From positions 2,921,492 to 2,933,472 of the forward strand of contig NZ_GL629647.1 in NCBI RefSeq assembly GCF_000185845.1: a DNA stretch of 11,981 nucleotides, written 5' to 3'. The translations under genes and the position numbers were made by a program. The notes under the pieces were generated by a model that did no database searches, had not been told where the DNA came from, and saw only the letters and a program-made list of their open reading frames with translations. This document shows positions 1 through 7,095 of this stretch, one piece after another. Positions within the stretch are counted from its first letter, which is position 1. Each line of letters begins with the position of its first letter. Source of the stretch: Segatella salivae DSM 15606 (GTDB lineage Bacteria > Bacteroidota > Bacteroidia > Bacteroidales > Bacteroidaceae).

Positions 1-654
1 AATAGCCTTTTCCAATTCAGAGGGACAAAAATAATGATTTAGCTTAATCACATTTTTCATCGATCTGTGATATCGTTCTATCTTTCTCTGCGTCTGCAAG
101 GGTTTGCCATGGATATGCTTGATATTATATTCCTTACAGAGATACTGTTTGAGAGAGGAAGCAATATAACATGGTCCATTATCTGATAACAGACAAGGAG
201 GATTCTGGAATGTAACTCCTGCCTTCTCAATTGCTTTATCTATAGTTCTGGATACATCATCAGAAGTCATACTCGGACATAACTCCCAATGGATAATATA
301 CCTGCTGTAGTCATCAATTACCGTAGAGAGATAATACCAGCCCCAATCCTTGACTTTGAAATAGGTAAAATCGGTCTGCCACATCTCATTAGCGAATTTA
401 GTCTTATGATGGAACTCATCAGCTGCAAAGATAAAATCATGCTCCATACGTTCCAATAGATCTCTTTCGTGTAATATACGATAAAAGCTTGACTCTGAAA
501 CAAATATCTGACTCTCTTCCAATAAAAGAACTGACAATTCCCTAGGGGTGAGCTCCGGGTGCTCTAAAGAAAGTTCAACCACTATTTGTCGAATATTATC
601 AGGTATGCGGGTTTCACGTTGTCGGTGCTCTACAATGTGTTGCTCTGAGAGCAT
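1..654 (-). CDS. IS3-like transposase orfB, DDE integrase core (partial, cut by window edge)
   Basis: Read on the minus strand from the ATG at 654-652, this frame stays open for 218 codons to the window edge, so the C-terminus is not visible. It encodes a retroviral-integrase-fold (rve) transposase that would catalyse strand cleavage and transfer. The catalytic acidic residues are visible: D95 in QTDFTYF, D158 in LLSDNGPCY and E193 in KIERYHR. The usual conserved block before the glutamate (HPQTQGKIER-like) reads KPLQTQRKIER here. The HP pair is missing and the glycine is replaced by arginine, leaving 34 residues between D158 and E193 rather than the usual 35. A TGA lies directly before the ATG, so this is the first possible start in frame. 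Identification as an IS3-type orfB is firm; activity is doubtful. Confidence 0.8.
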   Translation of the reverse strand, partial: MLSEQHIVEHRQRETRIPDNIRQIVVELSLEHPELTPRELSVLLLEESQIFVSESSFYRILHERDLLERMEHDFIFAADEFHHKTKFANEMWQTDFTYFKVKDWGWYYLSTVIDDYSRYIIHWELCPSMTSDDVSRTIDKAIEKAGVTFQNPPCLLSDNGPCYIASSLKQYLCKEYNIKHIHGKPLQTQRKIERYHRSMKNVIKLNHYFCPSELEKAI

Positions 655-759
655 TCAAACCTCCTATAGCATATTTCTTATACCAATTATAAAAGGTACG
701 CCTTGGGATTCCTAAACGCTTAAGTGCCTGAACAATACTTAACTCTGAACGCTTTATTG
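614..759 (-). pseudogene. IS3-like orfA remnant (helix-turn-helix), N-terminus missing
   Basis: On the minus strand, a frame ending at TGA 616-614 contains the core LGIPRRTFYNWYKKYAIGGL, which resembles the helix-turn-helix recognition region of IS3-family OrfA proteins that bind the element ends. It overlaps the first 41 nt of orfB. No start codon belongs to it: upstream of 759 the frame runs into IS1380-derived sequence. About 20-30 N-terminal residues therefore appear lost at the junction, judging by typical OrfA layouts. The frame is too short to be functional. Confidence 0.6.
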
Positions 760-816
760 GTGAAAAATTCCACCAAAAGAGGTTATTTTGTCAGATTTTA
801 TTGCTACCTCTGTCAT
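760..816 (-). pseudogene. IS1380 transposase, first 19 codons only
   Basis: The minus-strand ATG at 816-814 opens a frame reading MTEVAIKSDKITSFGGIFH, almost the same as the start of the right-hand IS1380 transposase (MTKVAIKSDKITSLGGIFH). The frame then crosses the junction at 759/760 and stops one codon later. It is a truncated start of a DDE transposase with no function. Confidence 0.75.
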
Positions 817-936
817 GTCAGTTGGTTTATTGTTTTACATGTTTGGTAGCACTAAGATAAGTGAATTTTCTGACATACGCAAGTGTTTGAATACTTCTAT
901 GTATCAGGCACTTGCATTTCTTGCAAGCAAAAACGC

Positions 937-949
937 TGCGGAAGTAAGG
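937..949. repeat. IS1380 terminal inverted repeat, left copy
   Basis: TGCGGAAGTAAGG matches the 13-bp terminal repeat of the right-hand element (TGCGGAAATAAGG at 11554-11566 and its inverse at 10485-10497) with one difference. It marks the boundary between IS sequence and the interrupted gene that follows at 950. Confidence 0.75.
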
Positions 950-1264
950 AATATCAAAAATCCGATTCACGTATATAAGTGCATAGAGGAGAATGTTGAC
1001 GATGTAGCAAATATCAAATGGTACCCTTATTCCTCATTGGTGAAGAATGGCAAGCCAGATATGGGTAAGATAGGCCAAATAGGATTCGAATGTTATGAAG
1101 CAAACTTTCACTATGATGGCTCAACGAAGCTGCCATCACTTGAAAAAATGATGATGGTATTACGCAAATCACCAGATTGTCAGATTGATATATCGGAAGT
1201 AACCGAAAAGGAGATAATCAACGAGTATAAGTTCATTGTGAGCTTAAAAAAGCAAGCTGATTAG
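950..1264 (+). pseudogene. 3' fragment of an unrecognised gene, fused to antisense IS1380 sequence
   Basis: An open plus-strand frame of 158 codons runs from a possible TTG start at 788 to the TAG at 1262-1264. Everything before 950 is antisense to the IS1380 end, so only the last 104 or so residues are original gene sequence. That part is rich in charged residues (NIKNPIHVYKCIEENVDDVA near its start, EVTEKEIINEYKFIVSLKKQ near its end) and looks like a real soluble protein tail. I do not recognise the family. No transmembrane segment or catalytic motif is evident. The fragment points the same way as the defence operon and ends 82 nt before the regulator gene, so it could be a broken upstream member of the same island or an unrelated neighbour. 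A fused product starting inside the IS is possible but unsupported. Confidence 0.55.
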
Positions 1265-1274
1265 GGTTAAATAT

Positions 1275-1315
1275 CAAAAATCTGTAGGAAAATAAACAAT
1301 AAATGAGTATTTTTG
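1275..1315. promoter_or_regulatory. Inverted repeat overlapping the putative promoter (possible operator)
   Basis: Arms CAAAAAT (1275-1281) and ATTTTTG (1309-1315) are perfect inverted copies separated by 27 nt. The right arm coincides with the -7 box. The adjacent XRE-type regulator could bind such arms, but in AT-rich sequence a 7-bp match may be chance. Confidence 0.2.
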
Positions 1316-1316
1316 C
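1308..1316 (+). promoter_or_regulatory. Putative Bacteroidota -7 promoter box for the operon
   Basis: TATTTTTGC fits the Bacteroidota -7 consensus TAnnTTTGY exactly and lies 30 nt ahead of the regulator start codon, giving a short leader. No clear TTTG-type -33 element is seen at the usual distance upstream. The sequence shows the box; that it drives the whole six-gene operon is inferred from the tight gene packing. Confidence 0.5.
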
Positions 1317-1334
1317 CGTTTTAATAGAAGAAAT

Positions 1335-1342
1335 TCAGCTGA
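1335..1342. promoter_or_regulatory. 8-bp palindrome just before the regulator start codon
   Basis: TCAGCTGA is a perfect palindrome ending 4 nt before the ATG at 1347, within the expected 5' leader. It is a candidate operator half for autoregulation by the XRE protein. It is short and could be accidental. Confidence 0.2.
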
Positions 1343-1346
1343 GATT

Positions 1347-1556
1347 ATGAGCGTTAAACAAATACCCAATAGATTAAAAGCCGCATTAGCAGATAATCAC
1401 AAGACAAGCAAATGGCTTGCTGATCAATTAGGAAAATCAGACATGACGGTTTCCAGATGGTGTACTAACCGCTCACAACCTTCTGTCCACCAATTGATAG
1501 AGATAGCTAATCTCTTAGATGTTGATGTATCAGAACTGCTTAATAAAACAAAATAA
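1347..1556 (+). CDS. XRE-family helix-turn-helix regulator
   Basis: This is a 69-residue protein consisting almost entirely of one Cro/C1-type helix-turn-helix domain (about residues 6-65). The first HTH helix lies near residues 19-29 (KTSKWLADQLG), the recognition helix near 31-41 (SDMTVSRWCTN), and the domain closes with the typical IEIANLLDVDVSELL helix. There is no effector or metal-binding extension. Its size and position, directly ahead of the methyltransferase gene with a 7-nt gap and behind a promoter-like box, fit a controller-type protein. Such a protein would tune expression so that methylation precedes restriction. That role is inferred from context; similar XRE proteins also act as simple repressors. 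The ATG at 1347 is chosen because it gives the complete domain. Confidence 0.85.
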   Translation: MSVKQIPNRLKAALADNHKTSKWLADQLGKSDMTVSRWCTNRSQPSVHQLIEIANLLDVDVSELLNKTK

Positions 1557-1563
1557 TTAACGT

Positions 1564-2874
1564 ATGAAGTACAGATTTATAGATTTGTTTGCAGGTGCTG
1601 GTGGGCTATCAGAAGGTTTTATCAGAGCTGGTTATGAACCCATAGCACATATTGAGATGGATCACTATGCTTGTGATTCATTGAAAACTCGTGCAGCATT
1701 TCATTATTTAAAGGAGAACGGAAAACTTGAAATATACGAAGAATACCTCAAAAATAAGAAGGAAAAGACAGATGGAAGTTGGCTTTGGAATAAAGTTCCT
1801 AAATCTGTGATTGACTCTGTAATTCAAGAAGCTATAGGGAAAGAAACATTGCCAAGCCTTTTTGAAAGAGTTGACAAGCTTTGTAATGGGACGCCCGTTG
1901 ATATGATAATTGGAGGTCCACCGTGCCAAGCATATTCTGTCGCTGGCCGTGCCAGATTAGGAAAGAAAATAGAAGAAGACCCTCGTAATGACTTATATAA
2001 ATTCTATGTAGCGTTCCTTAAGCGCTATAAGCCCAAAATGTTTGTATTTGAAAATGTTTTGGGAATTCTTACTGCTAAAGGTGGAGAGCCATTTAGGGAT
2101 CTTATTCGATTGGTGCGTGAGTTGGATTACAATATAGATTTTCGTGAACAGATAGCATCACAGCATGGCGTTTTACAAAAACGTCATAGGGTCATTATTG
2201 TTGGTTGGCAAAATAAAAGAGACACACAAGAAGATACCTCGTATCACTATCCGTACCTTCTTGAAGAGCAAATACCATACAAAATAATGAGGGATTTGTT
2301 TTGTGATTTGCCTATAATCAAAGCTGGTGAAGGTACACTTTGTGGAATTGTTCATTACACAAAGCCTTTAAACGATATGGAATACCTTAAAAAATCAGGA
2401 ATTAGAGGAGTCTTGAGCTTTACCACTCAGCACATTGCACGTCCTAACAATCCTACAGACAGAGAAATCTATAAGCAAGCGGTTGAACAATGGAATGAAG
2501 GGAAACGTTTACGGTATGATAAGCTTGACCCTTCACTACAAAAACATAAAAATACGCAGACATTCTTAAATAGGTTTTGTGTGGTAGATCCTAACGGGGT
2601 ATGTCACACCGTTGTAGCGCATATCGCTATGGATGGACATTATTACATATATCCAACTCCTAATCCAACTACGGATAATGTACGCTCTATTACAATACGT
2701 GAAGCTGCAAGAATACAATCATTCCCAGATGACTACTTTTTTGAAGGAAGTCGCTCTGCCGCATTTAAACAAATTGGTAACGCTGTCCCTGTAGTACTTG
2801 CAGAGAAGATTGCTTTAGAGATAAAAAAGATATTAGCTCATGAAGATGAATTACGAAGAACTCAAAACCGCTAA
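1564..2874 (+). CDS. DNA (cytosine-5) methyltransferase
   Basis: This is a complete 436-residue C5-cytosine methyltransferase, expected to transfer a methyl group from S-adenosylmethionine to a cytosine in its target site and so protect self DNA. Motifs occur in canonical order: motif I FIDLFAGAGG (5-14); motif IV GGPPCQAYS with catalytic C121; motif VI FENV (162-165); motif VIII QxRxR around Q205, R207 and R209; motif IX region RSITIREAARIQSFP (374-388); and motif X QIGNAVP (403-409). The span between motifs VIII and IX, about 210-370, holds the target-recognition domain, whose specificity I cannot read. Motif IV is late (residue 121) because of a charged insertion at about 43-110. The gene follows the regulator by 7 nt and overlaps the next gene by 35 nt, which argues for coupled translation. 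Confidence 0.95.
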   Translation: MKYRFIDLFAGAGGLSEGFIRAGYEPIAHIEMDHYACDSLKTRAAFHYLKENGKLEIYEEYLKNKKEKTDGSWLWNKVPKSVIDSVIQEAIGKETLPSLFERVDKLCNGTPVDMIIGGPPCQAYSVAGRARLGKKIEEDPRNDLYKFYVAFLKRYKPKMFVFENVLGILTAKGGEPFRDLIRLVRELDYNIDFREQIASQHGVLQKRHRVIIVGWQNKRDTQEDTSYHYPYLLEEQIPYKIMRDLFCDLPIIKAGEGTLCGIVHYTKPLNDMEYLKKSGIRGVLSFTTQHIARPNNPTDREIYKQAVEQWNEGKRLRYDKLDPSLQKHKNTQTFLNRFCVVDPNGVCHTVVAHIAMDGHYYIYPTPNPTTDNVRSITIREAARIQSFPDDYFFEGSRSAAFKQIGNAVPVVLAEKIALEIKKILAHEDELRRTQNR

Positions 2875-4312
2875 TGCTACACCTGCTGCTGCGTCTATGG
2901 TTGAGACTTTTCGAGCTATGGGCTATAGTTTGGAAACAGCAATGGCTGATATATTAGATAACTCTATATCAGCTGGAGCGAATAATATCTGGATTTCAAG
3001 AATCTGGAAAGGTGGCCAATCCATTATAACTATTAAAGATGACGGTATTGGAATGAACCACCAAGAACTGATTGAAGCTATGAGACCGGGTTCTCAAAAT
3101 CCTTTGGAAGAACGTTCAAAAAGTGATTTAGGTCGATTTGGTTTGGGACTGAAAACCGCCTCATTCTCTCAATGTAGAAGACTTACCGTATATAGCAAAA
3201 AGGCTGATTACAAGCCCGTTTATTGGACTTGGGACTTAGACTATGTTGCAAAAACAAACCAATGGGAACTTCTTCAATGGATTCCTGATGAATATATAAA
3301 TGCTCTTGATGATGTTTCTCATGGCACTTTGGTTGTATGGTCAGGTTTAGACCGAATCATTAACCCAGAAACAAGTGAGATTGATATTAACTCAAAGGCT
3401 AAATTTTCTTCACAATTAGATAAGGTGAAACGACACATTTCAATGACTTTTCACCGTTTTATTGAAGAAAAAGTTGTGAAGATTTTCTGGTGTGAACATG
3501 AGATAGAGCCTTGGAATCCATTCTGTGAAGATGAACCAAAGACGCAGATAAGACCCACCGAGAATATTATTGGTGGAATATCTGTCAAGGGGTATGTTTT
3601 GCCTCATAAAAGTGCTTTCTCTAGCGAAGTAGCCTATACTAAAGCCGAAGGTATAAATGGATGGGCAGCTCAGCAGGGATTCTATGTGTATAGAGGAAAA
3701 AGATTACTTTTAGCAGGTGATTGGCTTGGACTATTTAGAAAGGAAGAACACTATAAATTAGTGCGAATTAAGATAGATTTACCTAATACATTGGACACTG
3801 AATGGCAGATTGATATTAAAAAATCAAGAGCCTATCCTCCAATGCAAAATAGAAGTCAACTTGAATCTTACGCTAAAGCTGTAAGATCAATTGGCTGTGA
3901 AGTCTATCGACATAGAGGAAAGATTCTGAAGCAGAAAGCTGGTACATCTTTCCAACCTCTATGGTGCGAGAAGAAAAAAGATAACAAATGGTCTTTTGTG
4001 GTTAATCGTGAACATGATATGATTCAGCAAATTAAAAGTATGGCTCATGATAACCCAGAGAAGGCTATTAACACTCTCCTTAGTTTTATTGAGGAAACGT
4101 TACCAACTAAGACTATTTATATCAATGAAGCAAAAGGTGAAGAGTCTCAACTTGAACCTTTTACAGGTATCAATCCTTCAATCATAACAGATATGATGCG
4201 GATGGTGTATGATAACCAAATTAAAATGGGAAAGACATCTGAACAAGCCAAAGCATATCTAAAAACAGTAGAACCATTTAATCTCTTTGAGGATTTAATC
4301 GAAAATTTATAG
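2840..4312 (+). CDS. GHKL-type ATPase, MORC/MutL-like, of restriction-modification type
   Basis: This is a 490-residue protein with an N-terminal GHKL (Bergerat-fold) ATPase domain. The Mg-coordinating Asn motif is MADILDNSISAGA (35-47, N41). The ATP-lid aspartate motif is DDGIGM (67-72), and the glycine-rich lid is DLGRFGLGLKTASF (96-109). A following S5-like transducer region includes the conserved-looking basic stretch WQIDIKKSRAYPP (322-334), where a lysine may contact the ATP gamma phosphate. The C-terminal third is helical and without a recognised nuclease motif. GHKL ATPases of this class dimerise on ATP binding and can act as clamps on DNA; Iyer and colleagues linked such prokaryotic proteins to the origin of eukaryotic MORC. 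The start at 2840 lies inside the methylase gene; an ATG two codons on (2846) is equally plausible. It likely couples DNA recognition to the helicase and nuclease encoded downstream (inference). Confidence 0.9.
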   Translation: MKMNYEELKTANATPAAASMVETFRAMGYSLETAMADILDNSISAGANNIWISRIWKGGQSIITIKDDGIGMNHQELIEAMRPGSQNPLEERSKSDLGRFGLGLKTASFSQCRRLTVYSKKADYKPVYWTWDLDYVAKTNQWELLQWIPDEYINALDDVSHGTLVVWSGLDRIINPETSEIDINSKAKFSSQLDKVKRHISMTFHRFIEEKVVKIFWCEHEIEPWNPFCEDEPKTQIRPTENIIGGISVKGYVLPHKSAFSSEVAYTKAEGINGWAAQQGFYVYRGKRLLLAGDWLGLFRKEEHYKLVRIKIDLPNTLDTEWQIDIKKSRAYPPMQNRSQLESYAKAVRSIGCEVYRHRGKILKQKAGTSFQPLWCEKKKDNKWSFVVNREHDMIQQIKSMAHDNPEKAINTLLSFIEETLPTKTIYINEAKGEESQLEPFTGINPSIITDMMRMVYDNQIKMGKTSEQAKAYLKTVEPFNLFEDLIENL

Positions 4313-4314
4313 CT

Positions 4315-7095
4315 ATGCAGAATCAAATTATTAATATGTGCCGAGTCCTAATCGGACCAAATGCTGTTGTAACAGACGATCAGATTAATGATGCTATAGC
4401 AAGGGTATCACTAATCTTTCCCAATATGGATATTGCGCAAGTAAAAAACGAATTATTATCCTTGTATGGAGTAAGAATTCAGGATTTTCAAATTCTAGAA
4501 GGAAATGAAAGAAGACAACCTTGGCTTAGAGATTTCAAAGCTGAACGCAAATCTACTTGGGACTTTTGGGTGAGATATAAACAATATCTGTCTGAACAAA
4601 AAGGATTTGCTCCACTTGTCATTCAAAAATTAGATGATATGAGTGACCGCATTTTAGATAATTTGTTTAATCCACAGCTGACCAATATCACAATTGATAA
4701 AAAAGGGTTAGTTGTAGGTCAAGTTCAATCTGGTAAAACAGCTAATTACACAGGCTTAATTTGCAAAGCTGCTGATGCTGGCTTCAATTTTATCGTTGTA
4801 CTAGCTGGCATATTGAATAATCTGAGAAGCCAAACTCAAAGTAGAATAGATGAGGGCTTTTTAGGATTTGATACCCAATACGAACGAGCATATAATATCA
4901 ATAATACTACCAAAATCGGTGTGGGACTGATTCCTGGTTTTGATTCCGCTATAGCTAATTCCTATACCACAAGTTTGGATTCTGGCGATTTCAATAGTAG
5001 GGCAGCAAATACAGCTGGCTTCAACTTCAATGCACCGCAACCTATAATTTTGGTTGTAAAAAAGAACGCATCAGTATTAAAGCGCTTGAACACTTGGCTA
5101 AAAGCTCAAGCTGGGGGTCACAAGATTGCCAATAAATCGTTGCTACTGGTTGATGATGAAGCGGATAATGCTTCAATCAATACAAAGAAAGATAAGGATT
5201 TAGACCCAACAGCAATTAATAAAGCTATTAGAACGCTGATTGGACAATTCAATAGGTCTGCCTATGTTGGATATACAGCCACCCCTTTTGCTAATATATT
5301 TATAGCACAAGACGAATCAGATCTGTTTCCACGTGACTTCATTATCAATCTACCTGCACCAACTAATTATATTGGTCCTGAAAAAGTATTTGGGACAAGT
5401 ATGTATGTTGAGGATGAAGAAGACTTGTTGCCAATTGTGGTTCCTATTAGCGATTATCTGACTTTCATACCAGAGGGGCACAAAAAGAATGATCCCAAGC
5501 CAACATTTACAGATATACCAGAGTCATTAAAGACGGCTATTAAGAGCTTTATATTGACATGCGCTATACGTATAGCAAGAGGCCAAGAAAACAAGCATAA
5601 CTCTATGCTTATCCACGTTTCTCGCTATCAGCTATGGCAAAATAAGATTAAAGAATTGGTCGCTCAGCAGTTTTCTTATTATAAGCAAGAGATAGAAGCA
5701 AACGATTCATCTGTGCTCAGTGAATTTCAAGATTTGCTAGAGAATGACTATACTGAAACAACCAATAAAATTAAAAATTCGTCGCTTTCCAATATTGATC
5801 ATTGCTTGCAAGTCCACCAGTGGGAAGATATTAAGCCTTTGCTTTTCAAAGTTGTTCAGAAAATTGAAGTGAAATCCATTAACGGATCTTCAGGTGATAT
5901 TCTTGATTATCAACTGAGTTCTAAAAATGGGGTTTCTGTAATTGCTATAGGCGGAGACAAACTATCTCGAGGTCTAACTTTGGAAGGTCTTTCAATAAGC
6001 TATTTCCTACGTGCATCTAAAATGTATGACACATTAATGCAGATGGGCAGATGGTTTGGTTATCGTCCTGGATATGTTGATTTATGCAGATTATTTACAA
6101 GTGCGGAACTTAATGAATGGTATCGACACATAGCTGTTGCTAGTGCTGAGTTGCGTGATGAGTTCAACTACCTTGCAGAATCGAGAAGTACTCCTGATAA
6201 GTATGCCCTTAAGGTGCGTACGCATCCTGGATGCCTGCAGATTACAGCTCTTAATAAAATGAGAAATACCAAAGAAATTCAAGTATCATGGGCTTCTCGC
6301 CTCATTGAAACGTATCAATTGCCAATTGACAAGGGATTAAAGAATAGAAACCTTGTTGCAACCGAAGAGCTTCTATCTGGTTTAGGTGAGCCGCTAATCA
6401 AAGACGGAGACTATCTTTGGAAGAACGTTCCAGCAAACCAAATCTCTGATTATTTCAATGAATTTACTGTTGCAGAATCTCTCAAAAAGGTAAATCTTGA
6501 GTTGATAGTTAAGTATATTAATGAGTTACAAGGATATGGCGAATTAACGAATTGGAGCGTAGTTCTAATGAACAAAACGGCTGGTAGTGGACCGAATAAG
6601 GAATATTGTTTCTGTAACAAATATAAAGTTAATTGTTTCTATCGTAATAGAGCTATTGATACCGATTACAAAACTTACTTTATTCGAAAGAATCATATAG
6701 TAGGTAATCAAGCCGATGAATTTGTGGATTTAGATAAGAATGTGCTAAATGAAGCTCTTGAAGCAACAAAGCAAGAGGCTATTAAAAGTGGTAAAACTTG
6801 GGCAAAGGCATATCCCAAGCCATTAGTTGTACGTAGTAATTTCAGACCCAAAGCTCAACCACTTCTAATTATATATCCATTAAATCCTATTGGTGCCAAC
6901 GTTATGAAGAATAATGTGCCCGTTGAAGGTTCAATCGTGTTTACAGTAGGTGATGATCCTTTTGTAGGGTTTGCTATTTCGTTTCCTGCAACAGATACAT
7001 CTATAGCTGTAAATTATAAAGTGAATATGGTAGGAGAATATGCCGATATTGAAGACAATTTCGATAATGAAAACGACAATGAGTATGGAGAATAA
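4315..7095 (+). CDS. Z1-domain superfamily II helicase-like ATPase
   Basis: This is a 926-residue, apparently intact member of the Z1 family of endonuclease-associated helicase-like proteins. The Walker A motif is GQVQSGKTANY (135-145, K141), Walker B is LLLVDDEADNAS (276-287, E282), and motif III is GYTATPF (319-325). The second RecA-like lobe carries the Z1 signature: GGDKLSRGLTLEG (546-558) followed by MQMGRWFGYRPGY (575-587), whose arginines (R552, R579) are good arginine-finger candidates. About 100 N-terminal residues precede the motor, and about 300 C-terminal residues have no recognisable catalytic motif. It probably uses ATP to translocate on or remodel DNA as the motor of the restriction complex. 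It begins 2 nt after the ATPase gene and overlaps the nuclease gene by 17 nt. The family assignment is secure; the exact activity is inferred. Confidence 0.93.
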   Translation: MQNQIINMCRVLIGPNAVVTDDQINDAIARVSLIFPNMDIAQVKNELLSLYGVRIQDFQILEGNERRQPWLRDFKAERKSTWDFWVRYKQYLSEQKGFAPLVIQKLDDMSDRILDNLFNPQLTNITIDKKGLVVGQVQSGKTANYTGLICKAADAGFNFIVVLAGILNNLRSQTQSRIDEGFLGFDTQYERAYNINNTTKIGVGLIPGFDSAIANSYTTSLDSGDFNSRAANTAGFNFNAPQPIILVVKKNASVLKRLNTWLKAQAGGHKIANKSLLLVDDEADNASINTKKDKDLDPTAINKAIRTLIGQFNRSAYVGYTATPFANIFIAQDESDLFPRDFIINLPAPTNYIGPEKVFGTSMYVEDEEDLLPIVVPISDYLTFIPEGHKKNDPKPTFTDIPESLKTAIKSFILTCAIRIARGQENKHNSMLIHVSRYQLWQNKIKELVAQQFSYYKQEIEANDSSVLSEFQDLLENDYTETTNKIKNSSLSNIDHCLQVHQWEDIKPLLFKVVQKIEVKSINGSSGDILDYQLSSKNGVSVIAIGGDKLSRGLTLEGLSISYFLRASKMYDTLMQMGRWFGYRPGYVDLCRLFTSAELNEWYRHIAVASAELRDEFNYLAESRSTPDKYALKVRTHPGCLQITALNKMRNTKEIQVSWASRLIETYQLPIDKGLKNRNLVATEELLSGLGEPLIKDGDYLWKNVPANQISDYFNEFTVAESLKKVNLELIVKYINELQGYGELTNWSVVLMNKTAGSGPNKEYCFCNKYKVNCFYRNRAIDTDYKTYFIRKNHIVGNQADEFVDLDKNVLNEALEATKQEAIKSGKTWAKAYPKPLVVRSNFRPKAQPLLIIYPLNPIGANVMKNNVPVEGSIVFTVGDDPFVGFAISFPATDTSIAVNYKVNMVGEYADIEDNFDNENDNEYGE

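Larger units (their letters stand above)
1..759 (-). mobile_element. Decayed IS3-like insertion sequence, 5' part
   Basis: Two overlapping minus-strand reading frames, a helix-turn-helix orfA remnant (614-759) and a DDE integrase-type orfB (1-654), give the arrangement of an IS3-family element. The 3' end of the element lies beyond the left edge of the window. Its 5' end is missing: orfA has no start codon, and at 759/760 the sequence changes abruptly into the end of an IS1380-type element. No terminal inverted repeat could be identified. The orfB frame is +1 relative to orfA, whereas IS3 elements normally use a -1 programmed frameshift, so the pair either uses separate starts or has suffered an indel. 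It is probably immobile. Confidence 0.75.
760..949 (-). mobile_element. Left IS1380-type remnant: transposase 5' end and one terminal inverted repeat
   Basis: This 190-bp stretch is a direct repeat of 11377-11566, the 5' end of the right-hand IS1380-type element, with no gaps and about 11 mismatches. It contains one terminal inverted repeat at 937-949 (TGCGGAAGTAAGG, 12 of 13 bases matching the right copy). It also holds the first codons of the transposase on the minus strand (start 816-814, reading MTEVAIKSDKITSFGGIFH), after which the sequence becomes IS3-like. The remainder of this IS copy, expected to the left, is absent. Confidence 0.85.

Noticed and set aside
318..503. 61-codon minus-strand open frame
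   Set aside because: It lies out of frame within the IS3-like orfB, whose DDE motifs identify the real frame.
1708..1929. 73-codon minus-strand open frame
   Set aside because: It is antisense to the methyltransferase gene, spanning its motif IV region; composition is unlike a real protein.
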